Numbered from the stretch's first letter, positions 23,959 to 34,001 are shown. The stretch is 64,000 bases of DNA from an uncultured Alistipes sp. (GCA_949283205.1 CASDSD010000020.1:62001-126000); one strand, 5' to 3'. The notes: generated by a model not told the origin, from the sequence alone. Numbers and translations are program-made.

Positions 23959-25596
23959 TCACTCGTAGAGATAGCGTTTGATGCTCTGCTTGGGGGTCTT
24001 CTCAAACTCCTCCGCACGTAATTCGATTGACGTCACACGGCTGTAGGCCGGCAGCCCGGCATTCAACGCGCGCAGGTTCTCCGCCATGACCCTCTCCACC
24101 TCGGCGTCGCCCACACGCCGCGATTCATCCACATCGGCAACCACCAGGGCCACCATTCCGTTCCCGCGCCCGACGACCAACGACTCGGCGACCATCGGCA
24201 TGGCGTTCAAACGCTCCTCAATCTCTTCGGGATATATGTTCTGCCCGCTCGGACCGAGGATCATGCTCTTGCAACGGCCCCGTATATAGAGGTTGCCGCC
24301 GGCGTCCAGCACACCCATATCGCCCGTCCGCAGCCATCCGTCCTCGGTGAATGCGGCATCCGTAGCCTCGGTGTTCTTGTAGTACCCGAGCATCACGTTG
24401 TCGCCGCGCACCTGTATCTCGCCCGCCTCATGTTCGGGATCGGGGGAGTCGATACGCAGTTCCATACGGTCCACGACGCGGCCGCACGACCCTTCGGCGA
24501 ACGAATGCCAATCGGAATAGCATATCAGCGGGCCGCACTCGGTCATGCCGTATCCCACAGTATATGGCAGCCTTATGCGCCGCATGAAACGCTCCACCTC
24601 GGGGTTGATGCCTGCACCGCCCGCAATGAAATGACGGATATTGCCGCCGAACGACTTTATTATCCCGAGCCGCACGTTGCGGAAAACGATCTCCCTTACC
24701 ACGGGTATGCGCATCATCGTGCGGACGGGTTCGCGCTTCAGGGCGGGGAATACCTTGTTGCGGAATATCTTCTCAAGGATCAACGGCACCACCAGCTGCA
24801 TGTACGGCCGCACCTCGCGCAGGGCCTCCATCAACACCGTGGGTGTGGGCATCGCCCCGAGGAATGTCACGCGGCAGCCGCTCAGCAGCGGATACATCAA
24901 CTCGAACATCAGGCCGTAGAGATGCGCCAGCGGCAGGATGGACAACACGCGCCAGCCGCAGCGCGTGGGGATCAGACGCTGCGCGAAGGCGACATTCGAA
25001 CTGATGCTGCGCGCCGAAAGCATCGTCCCCTTGGGCGAACCGGAGGTCCCGGAAGTATAGCTTATGATACACAGTTCGTCGAGCGTCGAAGCATCGTAAT
25101 GCACATCGCCCGGGCATATGCCCTGCCGATACTGCTCGGCATAGAGACGGTCGACACGCGCCGCGGCCACGGGCAGCAGCCCGCCCGAGGAGCGCAGCAC
25201 CTCGCCGCCGCCGAGAGTCATAGCCTCGGCGATGGAGCCGCGCATGGCCAGATCCATCCCGTCCCAGATATGACGGTCGACGATAAGCAGGCGGGCATCG
25301 GAGTGCAGCGTCAGCGCGGCCACGCTCGACGGCGTGAAGTCGCAAAGGATCGGCACGGCCACCGCCTTGTAGGTCAATATGGCGAAATAGGTCACCGCCC
25401 AGCGGGCGCTGTTGCGGCCGCACAGGGCCACCTTGTCCCCGGGGGCGATGTCTGCCTCCTCGAAGAGGATATGCAGGCGGCACATCTCACGCGCCAGGTC
25501 GCCGAATGTAAGGCTCGTGCCGCGATAGTCCGAAAGGGCTGGGCAGTCCCATCTCTCCCGTATGGTCTGTTGCAAAAGATCGAGAAAATGTTTCAT
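23959..25596 (-). CDS. AMP-dependent synthetase / long-chain acyl-CoA ligase family protein
   Basis: 545 residues of the ANL superfamily. Motif A3 is 'ISYTSGTSGSPKGT' at about 185-198, A5 'YGMTECGPL', A7 'RTGDMGVLDAGGNLYIRGR', and A8 is followed by 'GQNIYPEEIEERLN'. A C-terminal Lys in 'TPKQSIKRYLYE' matches the catalytic A10 lysine. These enzymes activate carboxylic acids as acyl-AMP and pass them to CoA or a carrier protein; length and motifs fit fatty-acid ligases, but the chain length cannot be told. The start is set at the ATG at 25596, since the upstream 13 codons lie in the leader. No pathway neighbours. Confidence 0.85.
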   Translation of the reverse strand: MKHFLDLLQQTIRERWDCPALSDYRGTSLTFGDLAREMCRLHILFEEADIAPGDKVALCGRNSARWAVTYFAILTYKAVAVPILCDFTPSSVAALTLHSDARLLIVDRHIWDGMDLAMRGSIAEAMTLGGGEVLRSSGGLLPVAAARVDRLYAEQYRQGICPGDVHYDASTLDELCIISYTSGTSGSPKGTMLSARSISSNVAFAQRLIPTRCGWRVLSILPLAHLYGLMFELMYPLLSGCRVTFLGAMPTPTVLMEALREVRPYMQLVVPLILEKIFRNKVFPALKREPVRTMMRIPVVREIVFRNVRLGIIKSFGGNIRHFIAGGAGINPEVERFMRRIRLPYTVGYGMTECGPLICYSDWHSFAEGSCGRVVDRMELRIDSPDPEHEAGEIQVRGDNVMLGYYKNTEATDAAFTEDGWLRTGDMGVLDAGGNLYIRGRCKSMILGPSGQNIYPEEIEERLNAMPMVAESLVVGRGNGMVALVVADVDESRRVGDAEVERVMAENLRALNAGLPAYSRVTSIELRAEEFEKTPKQSIKRYLYE

Positions 25597-26099
25597 GATA
25601 CCGAATAATATATATGTTGTTCGGGGCCGCGGCACTGCTACGCACGTCGCGCGGGCGCCGCAGGCGGGACGGCGCTCGGAGCCGTCGCATGCGAATATCG
25701 CAATTTGCGCAGAGACCGTGAAATTTTAGTGACACGCACCGCCCCGAGGTTCCGAAACGGCGTAATACGGGGCGAAAAACAGAAATACGGGGCAAAATAA
25801 CGGAAACGCCAAATCGCCCCAAACAGCCGTCAGACAGAACAATGCCATTCCGGATGCCGCGTCGGACAATACTCCGGCGGCATTTGCGTTTATTTCCGGA
25901 GTGCGGGGCCGCAGGCCGCCATGCGGACGACGCACGGCAAAAAACGCCCCGACTCACCAGCGGATACCATGCCCGGCAACGGCTCGAGTCAGGGCCGCAA
26001 CGGCCGGGGCACACCGATTTACAGGAGGGAAAATTGGAATTCCGAGCCGAAAATAATAACTTTGACACGGATTTTTATACCCCACTAACGACGTAACAT
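25597..26099. other. 503-base divergent intergenic region with short direct repeats
   Basis: Lies between the divergent acyl ligase and DPP III-like genes. No coding frame is supported. It holds two copies of AATACGGGGC 20 bases apart (25764-25773 and 25784-25793), followed by A-rich segments. An imperfect hairpin lies around 25857-25885 (ATGCCGC...TCGGA with TCCGGCGGCAT). A promoter for the peptidase lies at the right end. Confidence 0.5.
26033..26064 (+). promoter_or_regulatory. Promoter of the DPP III-like lipoprotein gene
   Basis: TAACTTTG at 26057-26064 matches the -7 consensus and ATTG at 26033-26036 is a three-of-four match to the -33 box, with a 20-base spacer. The leader is about 30 bases. 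Confidence 0.6.
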
Positions 26100-28139
26100 A
26101 TGAAAACGCCACGATCAATCCTAATGACAGCGATTATGACCCTCACCGTTACAGCCCTCTGCTCATGCCGCGACGACAAGGCCGAAGAGCAGACAACGCA
26201 GACCGAGAAGCCGTGGGTCGTCGACCGTTTCGACGACATCAAGGTCCTCCGATACGAAGTCCCCGAGTTCGAGAATCTGCCCCTGCAGCAGAAAAAACTC
26301 ATATACTATCTGGCACAGGCCACAAAGTGCGGCCGCGACATACTCTTCGACCAGAACTTCAAGTACAACCTCACCATACGCCGCGTGCTGGAGAACATCT
26401 ACCTGCGCCATGACGACAAGAACGACTCGGTCGAGTTCCGCGCCATGGAAAAATATCTTAAGAAGATGTGGTTCGCAAACGGCATACACCACCACTACTC
26501 GAACGACAAGTTCCGCCCCGAGTTCTCGCGCGCGTGGTTCGAGGCGGCCATAGACAAATATGTCGATGTCGCCGAACTGCCCATAGGCAAGGAGCAGCTG
26601 TGCGACATAATATTCGACCCGACGCTTTACGCGACCCGTCTGGATCAGACCGACGGCAACGATCTGCTCGCCACCTCGGCATGCAACTACTACGAGGGCG
26701 TCACCATGAAGGAGGCCGAGGAGTTCTATGCAGCACAGGTCGACCACAGCGACCCGCAGCCCATATCCTACGGTCTCAACTCGAAACTCGAGAAACGTCC
26801 CGACGGCCGGATCGTCGAGCGCACATGGCGTCTGGGCGGAATGTACACCGCCGCCATACAGCAGATCGTGTACTGGCTCGAGCAGGCGAGGCAGGTGGCC
26901 GAGGAGCCCCAGAAGAGCATCATCGACGCCCTGGTGAACTACTACCGTACGGGGGACCTGCGCGAATTCGACCGATACAACATATTGTGGGTGGGCGACA
27001 ACACGTCGCACGTCGACTTCATCAACGGCTTCATCGAGGACTACGGCGACCCGCTCGGCCGCAAGGCCTCGTGGGAGGGCCTTGTGAACTTCGTCGACAG
27101 CGCCGCCTGCCACCGCACGCAGGTAATATCGGAGAATGCGCAGTGGTTCGAGGACAACTCGCCCATCGACCCCGCCTTCCGCAAGAAGGAGGTCAAGGGC
27201 GTCTCGGCAAAGGTGGTGACGGCGGCCATGCTGGGCGGCGACTGCTACCCCGCAACCCCCATCGGCATCAACCTCCCCAACGCCGACTGGATCCGCAAGG
27301 AATACGGCTCAAAATCGGTGACCATAGACAACATAACCTATGCATATGACAAGGCGGCGCAGGGCAACGGCTTCAACGAGGAGTTCGTGCTGCGCGCCGA
27401 GGACCGCGAGCGCATGAAACTCTACGGCAAGCTGGCGGACGATCTGCACACCGACCTGCACGAGTGTCTCGGCCACGGGTCGGGCCAGCTGGCTCCCGGC
27501 GTCAAGGGCGGCGAGCTGAAGAACTACACCTCGACGCTCGAGGAGGCGCGTGCCGACCTCTTCGGACTCTATTACCTCGGCGACCCGAAGATGGTGGAGC
27601 TGGGGCTCATACCCTCGCTCGACGTGGCTTGGGCACAGTACGCGTCATATATCATGAACGGCATGATGACGCAGTTCGCCCGTATCGAGGCCGGCAAGAA
27701 TGTCGAGGAGGCGCACATGCGCAACCGCAAGCTCATAGCCGAATGGTGCTACGAACACGGCAAGGAGAACAACGTCATAGAGTGGGTCGAGCAGCAGGGC
27801 AAGAGATATATCGTCGTGAATGACTTCGAGGCGTTGCGCAAACTCTTCGGCGAGCTGTTGCGCGAGGTGCAGCGCATCAAGTCGACGGGCGACTACGAAG
27901 CCGGCCGCGCCCTGGTCGAGGACTACGCCGTGAAGATCGACCCCGAACTGCATGCCGAGGTGCTGGAGCGTTACGGCAAACTGGGGATCGAGCCCTACAG
28001 CGGCTTCGTCAATCCCGACTACGAGCCCGTAGTCACCGACGGCGAGATCACCGACGTGAAGATCGTCTACACGGACGACTATGTCGGCCAGATGCTCGGC
28101 TACTCGAAGGACTACTCGTTCCTGCCGCTGATAAACTGA
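26100..28139 (+). CDS. Dipeptidyl-peptidase III-like (M49) zinc metallopeptidase, lipoprotein
   Basis: 679 residues. M49 zinc site H454-E-C-L-G-H459 (the family's H-E-x-x-G-H with its one-residue insertion), plus 'EEARAD' at 481-486, the second Glu being the expected third ligand. DPP III removes dipeptides from the N-termini of short peptides. The first 24 residues form a lipoprotein signal ending L-C-S-C, so the enzyme is anchored in the periplasm or at the surface rather than being cytosolic like the eukaryotic enzyme. Bacteroides DPP III has a similar length. Single gene with its own promoter and terminator. Confidence 0.88.
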   Translation: MKTPRSILMTAIMTLTVTALCSCRDDKAEEQTTQTEKPWVVDRFDDIKVLRYEVPEFENLPLQQKKLIYYLAQATKCGRDILFDQNFKYNLTIRRVLENIYLRHDDKNDSVEFRAMEKYLKKMWFANGIHHHYSNDKFRPEFSRAWFEAAIDKYVDVAELPIGKEQLCDIIFDPTLYATRLDQTDGNDLLATSACNYYEGVTMKEAEEFYAAQVDHSDPQPISYGLNSKLEKRPDGRIVERTWRLGGMYTAAIQQIVYWLEQARQVAEEPQKSIIDALVNYYRTGDLREFDRYNILWVGDNTSHVDFINGFIEDYGDPLGRKASWEGLVNFVDSAACHRTQVISENAQWFEDNSPIDPAFRKKEVKGVSAKVVTAAMLGGDCYPATPIGINLPNADWIRKEYGSKSVTIDNITYAYDKAAQGNGFNEEFVLRAEDRERMKLYGKLADDLHTDLHECLGHGSGQLAPGVKGGELKNYTSTLEEARADLFGLYYLGDPKMVELGLIPSLDVAWAQYASYIMNGMMTQFARIEAGKNVEEAHMRNRKLIAEWCYEHGKENNVIEWVEQQGKRYIVVNDFEALRKLFGELLREVQRIKSTGDYEAGRALVEDYAVKIDPELHAEVLERYGKLGIEPYSGFVNPDYEPVVTDGEITDVKIVYTDDYVGQMLGYSKDYSFLPLIN

Positions 28140-28176
28140 CGTCAGTACGGCATCCGCGAGCGACACCACACCCTAT

Positions 28177-28206
28177 GCAGGCCGCATTATGGCGGCCTGC
28201 TTGTTT
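28177..28206 (+). terminator. Terminator after the DPP III-like gene
   Basis: A 9-bp stem (28177-28185 with 28192-28200) is followed directly by TTGTTT, 38 bases past the stop. Confidence 0.75.
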
Positions 28207-28316
28207 ATAATATAATTAATAAGGTGCAGCGGCACGCACAGCACGCCGAGACGCAGGCTGCAAGGCACCGCCCACACCGGACACGACAAACAAACCCCAA
28301 AAAATACCATCGCCAC

Positions 28317-28919
28317 ATGAACCGTTTCTACTCATGGCTCCTTTCGGAGGAGACGTTCGACAGCGAACGCCGCAGCATCGTGCTCTTCGCGCTGCGCGTG
28401 TTCGCGGCACTCGTGACAATACCCTACGGCGTAGACAAGATCGCCCGCTACGACGAACTGGCCGTAGACTTTTTCGGCGACCCGATAGGCATAGGCATGG
28501 AGCCCTCGCTCGTGCTGACCATAGCGGCACAGGTGGGATTCACGCTCTTCCTTATCGCCGGCCTGCAGACACGCCTCTTCGCCATGCTGCTCGCATTCCA
28601 TATGGGCGTGGCCACCAAATACCACTTTTTCGACCCGTTCAAGACAAAAGTGCTGCCGATGATATTCCTGGCGCTCTACCTTCTGGTGGCAGCCCTCGGC
28701 GCCGGACGATACTCGGCCGATGCGGCCATAGCGGCACGGCGCGGCAGATTCTCGCCCGTATGGCGGCCACGCGAGACGGCATATGCCGTCATCATGATAC
28801 TCGTGACGGCACTGGCCACGGCCGTCTTCGCCAACCTCTTCTGCGGGGCGGTCTCGGCAGCGGCCCTCGCACTGTGCCTGCTGCTCACGCTCTGGTGCTA
28901 CGCCGACGCCCGCCTCTGA
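28317..28919 (+). CDS. DoxX family integral membrane protein
   Basis: 200 residues, about five membrane helices. The N-terminal half carries the DoxX-type pattern 'LRVFAALVTIPYGVDKI.RYDEL' and 'GFTLFLIAGLQTRLFAMLLAFHMG'. DoxX proteins are a broad membrane family seen with quinol oxidases, thiosulfate metabolism and redox stress; no partner is present here to choose among these. The start is set at the ATG at 28317, where the protein becomes family-like; the in-frame upstream part is basic and non-conserved. A strong terminator follows. Confidence 0.75.
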   Translation: MNRFYSWLLSEETFDSERRSIVLFALRVFAALVTIPYGVDKIARYDELAVDFFGDPIGIGMEPSLVLTIAAQVGFTLFLIAGLQTRLFAMLLAFHMGVATKYHFFDPFKTKVLPMIFLALYLLVAALGAGRYSADAAIAARRGRFSPVWRPRETAYAVIMILVTALATAVFANLFCGAVSAAALALCLLLTLWCYADARL

Positions 28920-28987
28920 CACCACGTGCGGAGGCCGAAGCACCGCGACACGGCCCCCGCGAAACATTCACGTCCGCAGCTTTTGTA

Positions 28988-29027
28988 CCGCGCCGGGATT
29001 TTTGTCCCTGCGCGGTTCTTTTTTATT
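28988..29027 (+). terminator. Terminator after the DoxX gene
   Basis: A stem of 6 + 4 bp with one C.T mismatch (28988-28998 with 29005-29015) and a TTTTTG loop is followed by TTCTTTTTTATT. Confidence 0.85.
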
Positions 29028-29040
29028 CGAATATATTGTA

Positions 29041-29048
29041 TAACTTTG
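29041..29048 (+). promoter_or_regulatory. -7 box of the panC promoter
   Basis: TAACTTTG, a full match to the -7 consensus, lies 27 bases before the panC ATG. The -33 position holds only TCTT, so that element is weak. Confidence 0.6.
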
Positions 29049-29074
29049 CCGCAGTTTTATAGGCTGCTATAAAA

Positions 29075-29911
29075 ATGAAGACAATCTACACAATAAGCGA
29101 CCTGAAAAAGGAGCTTGCAACGGTAGACCACAAGGGCATAGGGTTCGTTCCCACGATGGGAGCCCTGCATGCAGGTCACCGTTCCCTGGTCGAGAAGGCA
29201 CGCCGCGAGTGCCCCACGGTGGTGGTGAGCGTATTCGTCAACCCCACACAATTCAACGACAAGAACGACCTGCGCAACTATCCCCGCACGCCCGAAGCCG
29301 ACCGCGCACTGCTCGAGGCCGCAGGCGCCGACATCGTATTCATGCCCACGGCCGAGGAGATGTATCCCCAGCCCGACACGCGCCAGTTCGATTTCGGTAT
29401 GGTCGACAAGGTTATGGAGGGGGCCACGCGACCGGGTCACTTCAACGGCGTAGCACAGGTGGTAAGCCGTCTGTTCGCCATTGTCGAGCCCGCAAAGGCA
29501 TACTTCGGCGAAAAGGACTTCCAGCAGATAGCCGTAATAAAGGCCATGGTACGCCAGCTCGCGCTTCCGGTGGAGATCGTCGAGTGCCCCATCGTGCGCG
29601 GTGAGGACGGTCTCGCGCTCTCGTCGCGCAACACGCTGCTCGACGCCCCGCACCGCAAGGCCACACCCCATATATACGAAGTACTGTCGCATTGCGCCGC
29701 CAAGGCCGCCGCAATGTCGCCCGCAGAGCTCACGCAGTGGGTGACACGTGAGGTCGAGGCCGACGGACTGCTCAAGGTGATCTACTTCCAGGCTGTGGAC
29801 GCCCTCACCATGCAGCAGGTATCGTCATGGGACGAGAGCGGCCGCATACAGGGCTGCATAGCCGTACAGGCCGGAGAGATCAGACTCATAGACAATATAC
29901 GCATAAAGTAG
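29075..29911 (+). CDS. panC: Pantothenate synthetase
   Basis: 278 residues, full length. ATP-binding HIGH-type motif '[10 protein letters not shown]' at about 26-35, '[17 protein letters not shown]' at about 51-67, '[17 protein letters not shown]' and the KMSKS-like 'GLALSSRN'. It joins pantoate and beta-alanine with ATP, giving pantothenate for CoA. It is followed after 7 bases by panD, which makes the beta-alanine, so the two form a small operon. panB is not in the window; coaBC, a later step, lies at 53.2-54.4 kb. Confidence 0.97.
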   Translation: MKTIYTISDLKKELATVDHKGIGFVPTMGALHAGHRSLVEKARRECPTVVVSVFVNPTQFNDKNDLRNYPRTPEADRALLEAAGADIVFMPTAEEMYPQPDTRQFDFGMVDKVMEGATRPGHFNGVAQVVSRLFAIVEPAKAYFGEKDFQQIAVIKAMVRQLALPVEIVECPIVRGEDGLALSSRNTLLDAPHRKATPHIYEVLSHCAAKAAAMSPAELTQWVTREVEADGLLKVIYFQAVDALTMQQVSSWDESGRIQGCIAVQAGEIRLIDNIRIK

Positions 29912-29918
29912 CAGGGCG

Positions 29919-30272
29919 ATGTTGATAGAAGTACTCAAATCGAAGATTCACCGCGTGTCGGTCACCCAGGCCGACCTGAACTATGTGGGCAGCATCACCA
30001 TCGACGAGGATCTGCTCGATGCCGCCGGCATGATCGAAGGCGAAAAGGTACAGATCCTCGACATAAACAACGGCGAGCGTCTCGAGACATATATAATCAA
30101 GGGCAAGCGCGGCAGCGGCTGCATATGCCTCAACGGCGCCGCGGCGCGCAAGGTCGCCGTGGGCGATCTGGTGATAATAGTGTCGTACGCACTGATGGAC
30201 TTCGAGGAGGCCAAGACGTTCAAACCGACTGTAATTTTCCCCGATTCGGCCACAAACCGGATCATAGGATAA
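29919..30272 (+). CDS. panD: Aspartate 1-decarboxylase proenzyme
   Basis: 117 residues. The self-cleavage site G24-S25 is in '[18 protein letters not shown]'; Ser25 becomes the pyruvoyl group of the mature alpha chain. '[27 protein letters not shown]' is the conserved second half. It makes beta-alanine for panC just upstream. Confidence 0.97.
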   Translation: MLIEVLKSKIHRVSVTQADLNYVGSITIDEDLLDAAGMIEGEKVQILDINNGERLETYIIKGKRGSGCICLNGAAARKVAVGDLVIIVSYALMDFEEAKTFKPTVIFPDSATNRIIG

Positions 30273-30321
30273 CCCGGCGATCCCGCCGCGTGCGTGCGCA
30301 CAACACACATATTTTGACGAA

Positions 30322-30810
30322 ATGGACACCTTTTTGGCCATACTTGCCGTAATATGCGGCATCGGAGGCATCCTCGGGGCGGTACTGCCCGTAATCCCGG
30401 GGCCGGCGCTGTCGTATTTCGGGATGCTGTGCGCCTATTGGACCGACTCGACGGCCATTACGGGGCGAATGCTCATCATATGGGCCGTCATAACGATAGT
30501 CGTCACGCTGCTGGACTACGTCCTGCCAGGATATTTCAGCAAGATCTTCGGCGGCACCCGCGCCGGCGTCACAGGAGCTACGGTAGGTGTCTTCGTGGGA
30601 CTCTTCTTCGGCCCCGTAGGCATCATCCTCGGCCCCTTCTTCGGCGCCGTCATCGGCGAACTGCTGCACGAGAGGCAGGAGCTCGGCAAAGCCCTCAAGG
30701 TGGGCATCGGATCGCTCATATCATTCATCGTAGGCTCGGGCATCAAGATCATCGCCTCGGGCTTCATGCTCTTCTACATCTGGCGCGACGTCTGGAACAT
30801 GATAAGTTAG
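30322..30810 (+). CDS. DUF456 family membrane protein
   Basis: 162 residues, three or four membrane helices. The family pattern is visible in 'GGILGAVLPVIPGPALSYFGML', the glycine-rich 'TRAGVTGATVGVFVGLFFGPVGIILGPFFGAVIGELL' and the ending 'GIKIIASGFMLFYIW'. Glycine-zipper helices of this kind suggest oligomerisation in the membrane; function is unknown. It follows panD by 49 bases with no terminator, so it may be the third gene of that transcript. The 170 bases after it, up to the peptidase gene, contain nothing I recognise. Confidence 0.85.
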   Translation: MDTFLAILAVICGIGGILGAVLPVIPGPALSYFGMLCAYWTDSTAITGRMLIIWAVITIVVTLLDYVLPGYFSKIFGGTRAGVTGATVGVFVGLFFGPVGIILGPFFGAVIGELLHERQELGKALKVGIGSLISFIVGSGIKIIASGFMLFYIWRDVWNMIS

Positions 30811-30980
30811 GAGCCCCGGCTCCCGGCTCTTCAATCCCGACGCCTTGCCCTGCTCAATCCACACTTAATCCCGACTCGATCCCGGCGGGCCCCGCGAGCC
30901 CGCGTCGGAACACCGACATGGACGCCCGGCACACGCATCGGACGCCACAGCGGAAAAGAACCTTCAAAATCCAAACACAT

Positions 30981-33878
30981 ATGATGAGAAAACTGCTTAT
31001 TCTGTTCGTCGCCGTCTGTGCGGCCGTCTCGTGTTCGCAGTACAAATACGAGAGTGTCGCCGGCGACCCGCTCCACACCCGCATATATACGCTCGACAAC
31101 GGGCTGAAGGTATATATGACGGTCAACAACGAGGAGCCGCGCATACAGACCTACATCGCCGTTAAGGTGGGCGCCAAGAACGACCCCGAGGAGACCACGG
31201 GTCTGGCACACTACTTCGAGCACCTCATGTTCAAGGGGACCGACAAGTTCGGCACGCAGGACTACGAGGCCGAAAAACCCATGCTCGACGAAATCGAACG
31301 CCTCTATGAGGTCTACCGCACCAAGACCGACGAGGCCGAGCGCAAGGCCATCTACGCGCAGATAGACTCCGTATCGCAGGAGGCGTCGAAGATCGCCATC
31401 CCGAACGAGTACGACAAGCTCATGGCCGCCATCTCGGCCGAGGGCAGCAACGCCTGGACCTCGTTCGACGAGACGGTATACACGGAGGACATACCCTCGA
31501 ACCAGATCGAGAACTGGGCCAGGATCCAGAGCGACCGCTTCAAGAACGCCGTCATCCGCGGCTTCCACACCGAGCTGGAGACCGTATACGAGGAGTACAA
31601 CATGTCGCTCACGAGCGACGACGAGAAGGCCTACTACGGCATCCTGTCGCTGCTCTACCCCAACCACCCGAGCGGCCGCCACAGCGTGCTGGGATATCAG
31701 GAGCACCTGAAAAACCCTTCGATCACCAACATCAAGAAGTACTACGCCACCTACTACGTACCCAACAACATGGCCATATGCCTCTCGGGCGACTTCGACC
31801 CCGACGAGATGATCGCCACCATCGACCGCTACTTCGGCGACATGAAACCCAACGAGTCGCTGCCCAGGTTCACCGCACCGGCCGAGGAGCCCCTCACCGA
31901 GGTGCGCACCAAGACCGTATACGGCAACGAGGCGGAGTTCGTATATGTGGTATGGCCCTACGGCGGTGTGGGTACGCACGACGCCGAGGTTGCCGACATA
32001 GCCTCGAGCATACTCTACAACGGCAAGTGCGGCCTTATAGACCTCGACGTCAACCAGCAGCAGAAGGTACAGATGGCCGCCGCATACTCGGATACGGGTG
32101 TCGACTACGGCGGCATGTGGTTCCTCGGCTACCCCAAGCAGGGGCAGACGCTCGACGAGGTCAAGCAGATCATCTTCGACGAGGTTGCCAAGCTGCGCAG
32201 CGGCGACTTCGACGAGGGCCTTATCGCGGCCTCGATAGCCAACTACAAGCGCAACCGGATGCGGCGCCTCGACTCCAACAGCGGCCGCGCGCAGGCATAC
32301 GTGCGCAGCTTCATCAACGGCACCGACTGGGCCTATGACGTGGCCGAGCTGGAGCGTCTGGAGAAGATAACCAAGCAGGACGTGATCGACTGGGCCAACA
32401 GGGTTCTGGGCGAGAACAACTACGCCCAGCTCTACAAGCTGCAGGGCGAGGACACCACACAGAAGAAGATCGACAAGCCGCAGATCACCCCCATCGCCAC
32501 GAACCGCGACTGCGTGAGCGACTTCCTCGCCTCGATACAGTCGTCGCAGGTGAAGCCCATGACGCCCGTATTCGTCGACTACGAGAAGGATCTCGACCTG
32601 TTCGACGCGGACGGCACGCAGGTGCTCTACAAGAAGAACGAGGCGAACCAGCTCTTCTCGCTCATATACATCTACGATTTCGGCGCCAACAGCGACCCCG
32701 CCCTCCCGATGGCCCTGCAGGAGTACTGGAGCTATCTGGGCACCGACGGCAAGACGGCCGAGCAGATACAGAACGAGCTTTATGCCATGGCCTGCGACAT
32801 GCGGGTGAGCGTATCGGCCGACATGGTGATGCTCAACATTTCGGGTATCGCCGAGAACGAGCAGAAGGCTCTGGCCCTGGTTAAGGATTATATTGCCAAT
32901 GTGAAGGGCGACGACACGATCCTCGCGGCCCTCAAGGAGGACATGCTCAAGTCGCGCGCCGACGCCAAGCTGAGCCAGGGATCTAACTTCTCGGCCCTGC
33001 GCAACTACATAACCTACGGCGAGGAGGGTGTCAAGGCCATGACGCTGAGCAACGACCGCCTGCGCGACATAACCTCCGACGAACTGCTGCAGCGCATACG
33101 CGATCTGGGACGCTATGCCCACCGCGTGGCATACTACGGTCCCACCGGCACCGAGCAGATCAGGCAGACCATAACCGAAGAGTGCCTTCTGGGCAAGGAG
33201 CCCTACCCCGCAGCCAACGAGCTGAAGCAGCTGCTCACGCCCGAGAACAGCGTCGTGGTGGCACAGTACGATGCCAAGCAGATATACTACCTGCAGTACT
33301 CGAACCGCGGCGAGATGTTCGACGTGGCCAATGACCCTGCCGAGGAGCTCTACAACATGTACTTCGGCGGCGGCATGAACTCGATCGTCTTCCAGGAGAT
33401 GCGCGAGGCGCGCGCCCTGGCATACACGGCCAGCGCATACATGTCGACCGGGATCAAGAAGACGGATCCCTACACCTACACCGCCTTCATCGCCACGCAG
33501 AACGACAAGATGCAGCAGGCCGTCGAGGCTTTCGAGAAGATCATCAACGACATGCCCGAATCGGAGGCGGCATTCGAGCTGGCCAAGCAGTCGCTGCTGG
33601 GCTCGATAGAGACCACACGCACCATAAAGAGCCAGGTACTGGACAGCTACCTCACAAACGTCATCTACAAGGGTGTCAAGGAGGACCGCAACAAGGCCAT
33701 CTACGAGAAGGTGAAGACGATGACCCTCGACGACGTGAAGGCCTACCAGCAGCAGTGGGTCAAGGACCGCACCTACACATATGCCGTGCTGGGCGACAAG
33801 TCGGACATCGACATGGACTATCTGCGCACGCTCGGCCCCGTGACCGAGGTTACGCAGGAGCAGATATTCGGATATTGA
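30981..33878 (+). CDS. M16 family (pitrilysin/insulinase) zinc metallopeptidase, lipoprotein
   Basis: 965 residues, a full two-half M16 protein. The active site is the inverted zinc motif H77-Y-F-E80-H81, followed about 75 residues later by 'ELETVYEEYNM', whose Glu is the third ligand. The second half (from about 540) has the inactive M16 fold, with 'GGGMNSIVFQEMREARALAYTASAY' as its Arg/Tyr substrate-contact block. Residues 1-18 are a lipoprotein signal (A-V-S-C18), so it is envelope-anchored and probably degrades peptides there. The start is set at 30981 (ATG ATG); the frame is open much further upstream but overlaps the DUF456 gene. Confidence 0.93.
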   Translation: MMRKLLILFVAVCAAVSCSQYKYESVAGDPLHTRIYTLDNGLKVYMTVNNEEPRIQTYIAVKVGAKNDPEETTGLAHYFEHLMFKGTDKFGTQDYEAEKPMLDEIERLYEVYRTKTDEAERKAIYAQIDSVSQEASKIAIPNEYDKLMAAISAEGSNAWTSFDETVYTEDIPSNQIENWARIQSDRFKNAVIRGFHTELETVYEEYNMSLTSDDEKAYYGILSLLYPNHPSGRHSVLGYQEHLKNPSITNIKKYYATYYVPNNMAICLSGDFDPDEMIATIDRYFGDMKPNESLPRFTAPAEEPLTEVRTKTVYGNEAEFVYVVWPYGGVGTHDAEVADIASSILYNGKCGLIDLDVNQQQKVQMAAAYSDTGVDYGGMWFLGYPKQGQTLDEVKQIIFDEVAKLRSGDFDEGLIAASIANYKRNRMRRLDSNSGRAQAYVRSFINGTDWAYDVAELERLEKITKQDVIDWANRVLGENNYAQLYKLQGEDTTQKKIDKPQITPIATNRDCVSDFLASIQSSQVKPMTPVFVDYEKDLDLFDADGTQVLYKKNEANQLFSLIYIYDFGANSDPALPMALQEYWSYLGTDGKTAEQIQNELYAMACDMRVSVSADMVMLNISGIAENEQKALALVKDYIANVKGDDTILAALKEDMLKSRADAKLSQGSNFSALRNYITYGEEGVKAMTLSNDRLRDITSDELLQRIRDLGRYAHRVAYYGPTGTEQIRQTITEECLLGKEPYPAANELKQLLTPENSVVVAQYDAKQIYYLQYSNRGEMFDVANDPAEELYNMYFGGGMNSIVFQEMREARALAYTASAYMSTGIKKTDPYTYTAFIATQNDKMQQAVEAFEKIINDMPESEAAFELAKQSLLGSIETTRTIKSQVLDSYLTNVIYKGVKEDRNKAIYEKVKTMTLDDVKAYQQQWVKDRTYTYAVLGDKSDIDMDYLRTLGPVTEVTQEQIFGY

Positions 33879-33904
33879 TCCGCACCTGCCCTGCGGAAAA
33901 CGAC

Positions 33905-33942
33905 AAGCGGGAAATCTCGGTGAGAGATTCCCCGCTTTTTTC
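33905..33942 (+). terminator. Terminator after the M16 peptidase gene
   Basis: A 14-position stem with one A.C mismatch (33905-33918 with 33924-33937) is followed by a run of six T. Confidence 0.85.
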
Positions 33943-34001
33943 ATACGCCGCAACTGTCGGCCGCCGCCGCAGTTTCCGCCACCCGGCCGCACCGGCCGCC
34001 G

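Noticed and set aside
30831-33992. A 1053-codon open frame on minus, opposite the M16 peptidase gene
   Set aside because: GC-rich codon bias keeps the opposite frame open. The translation is Val/Leu/Arg-rich without domains, while the plus frame has the complete M16 motif set and signal peptide.
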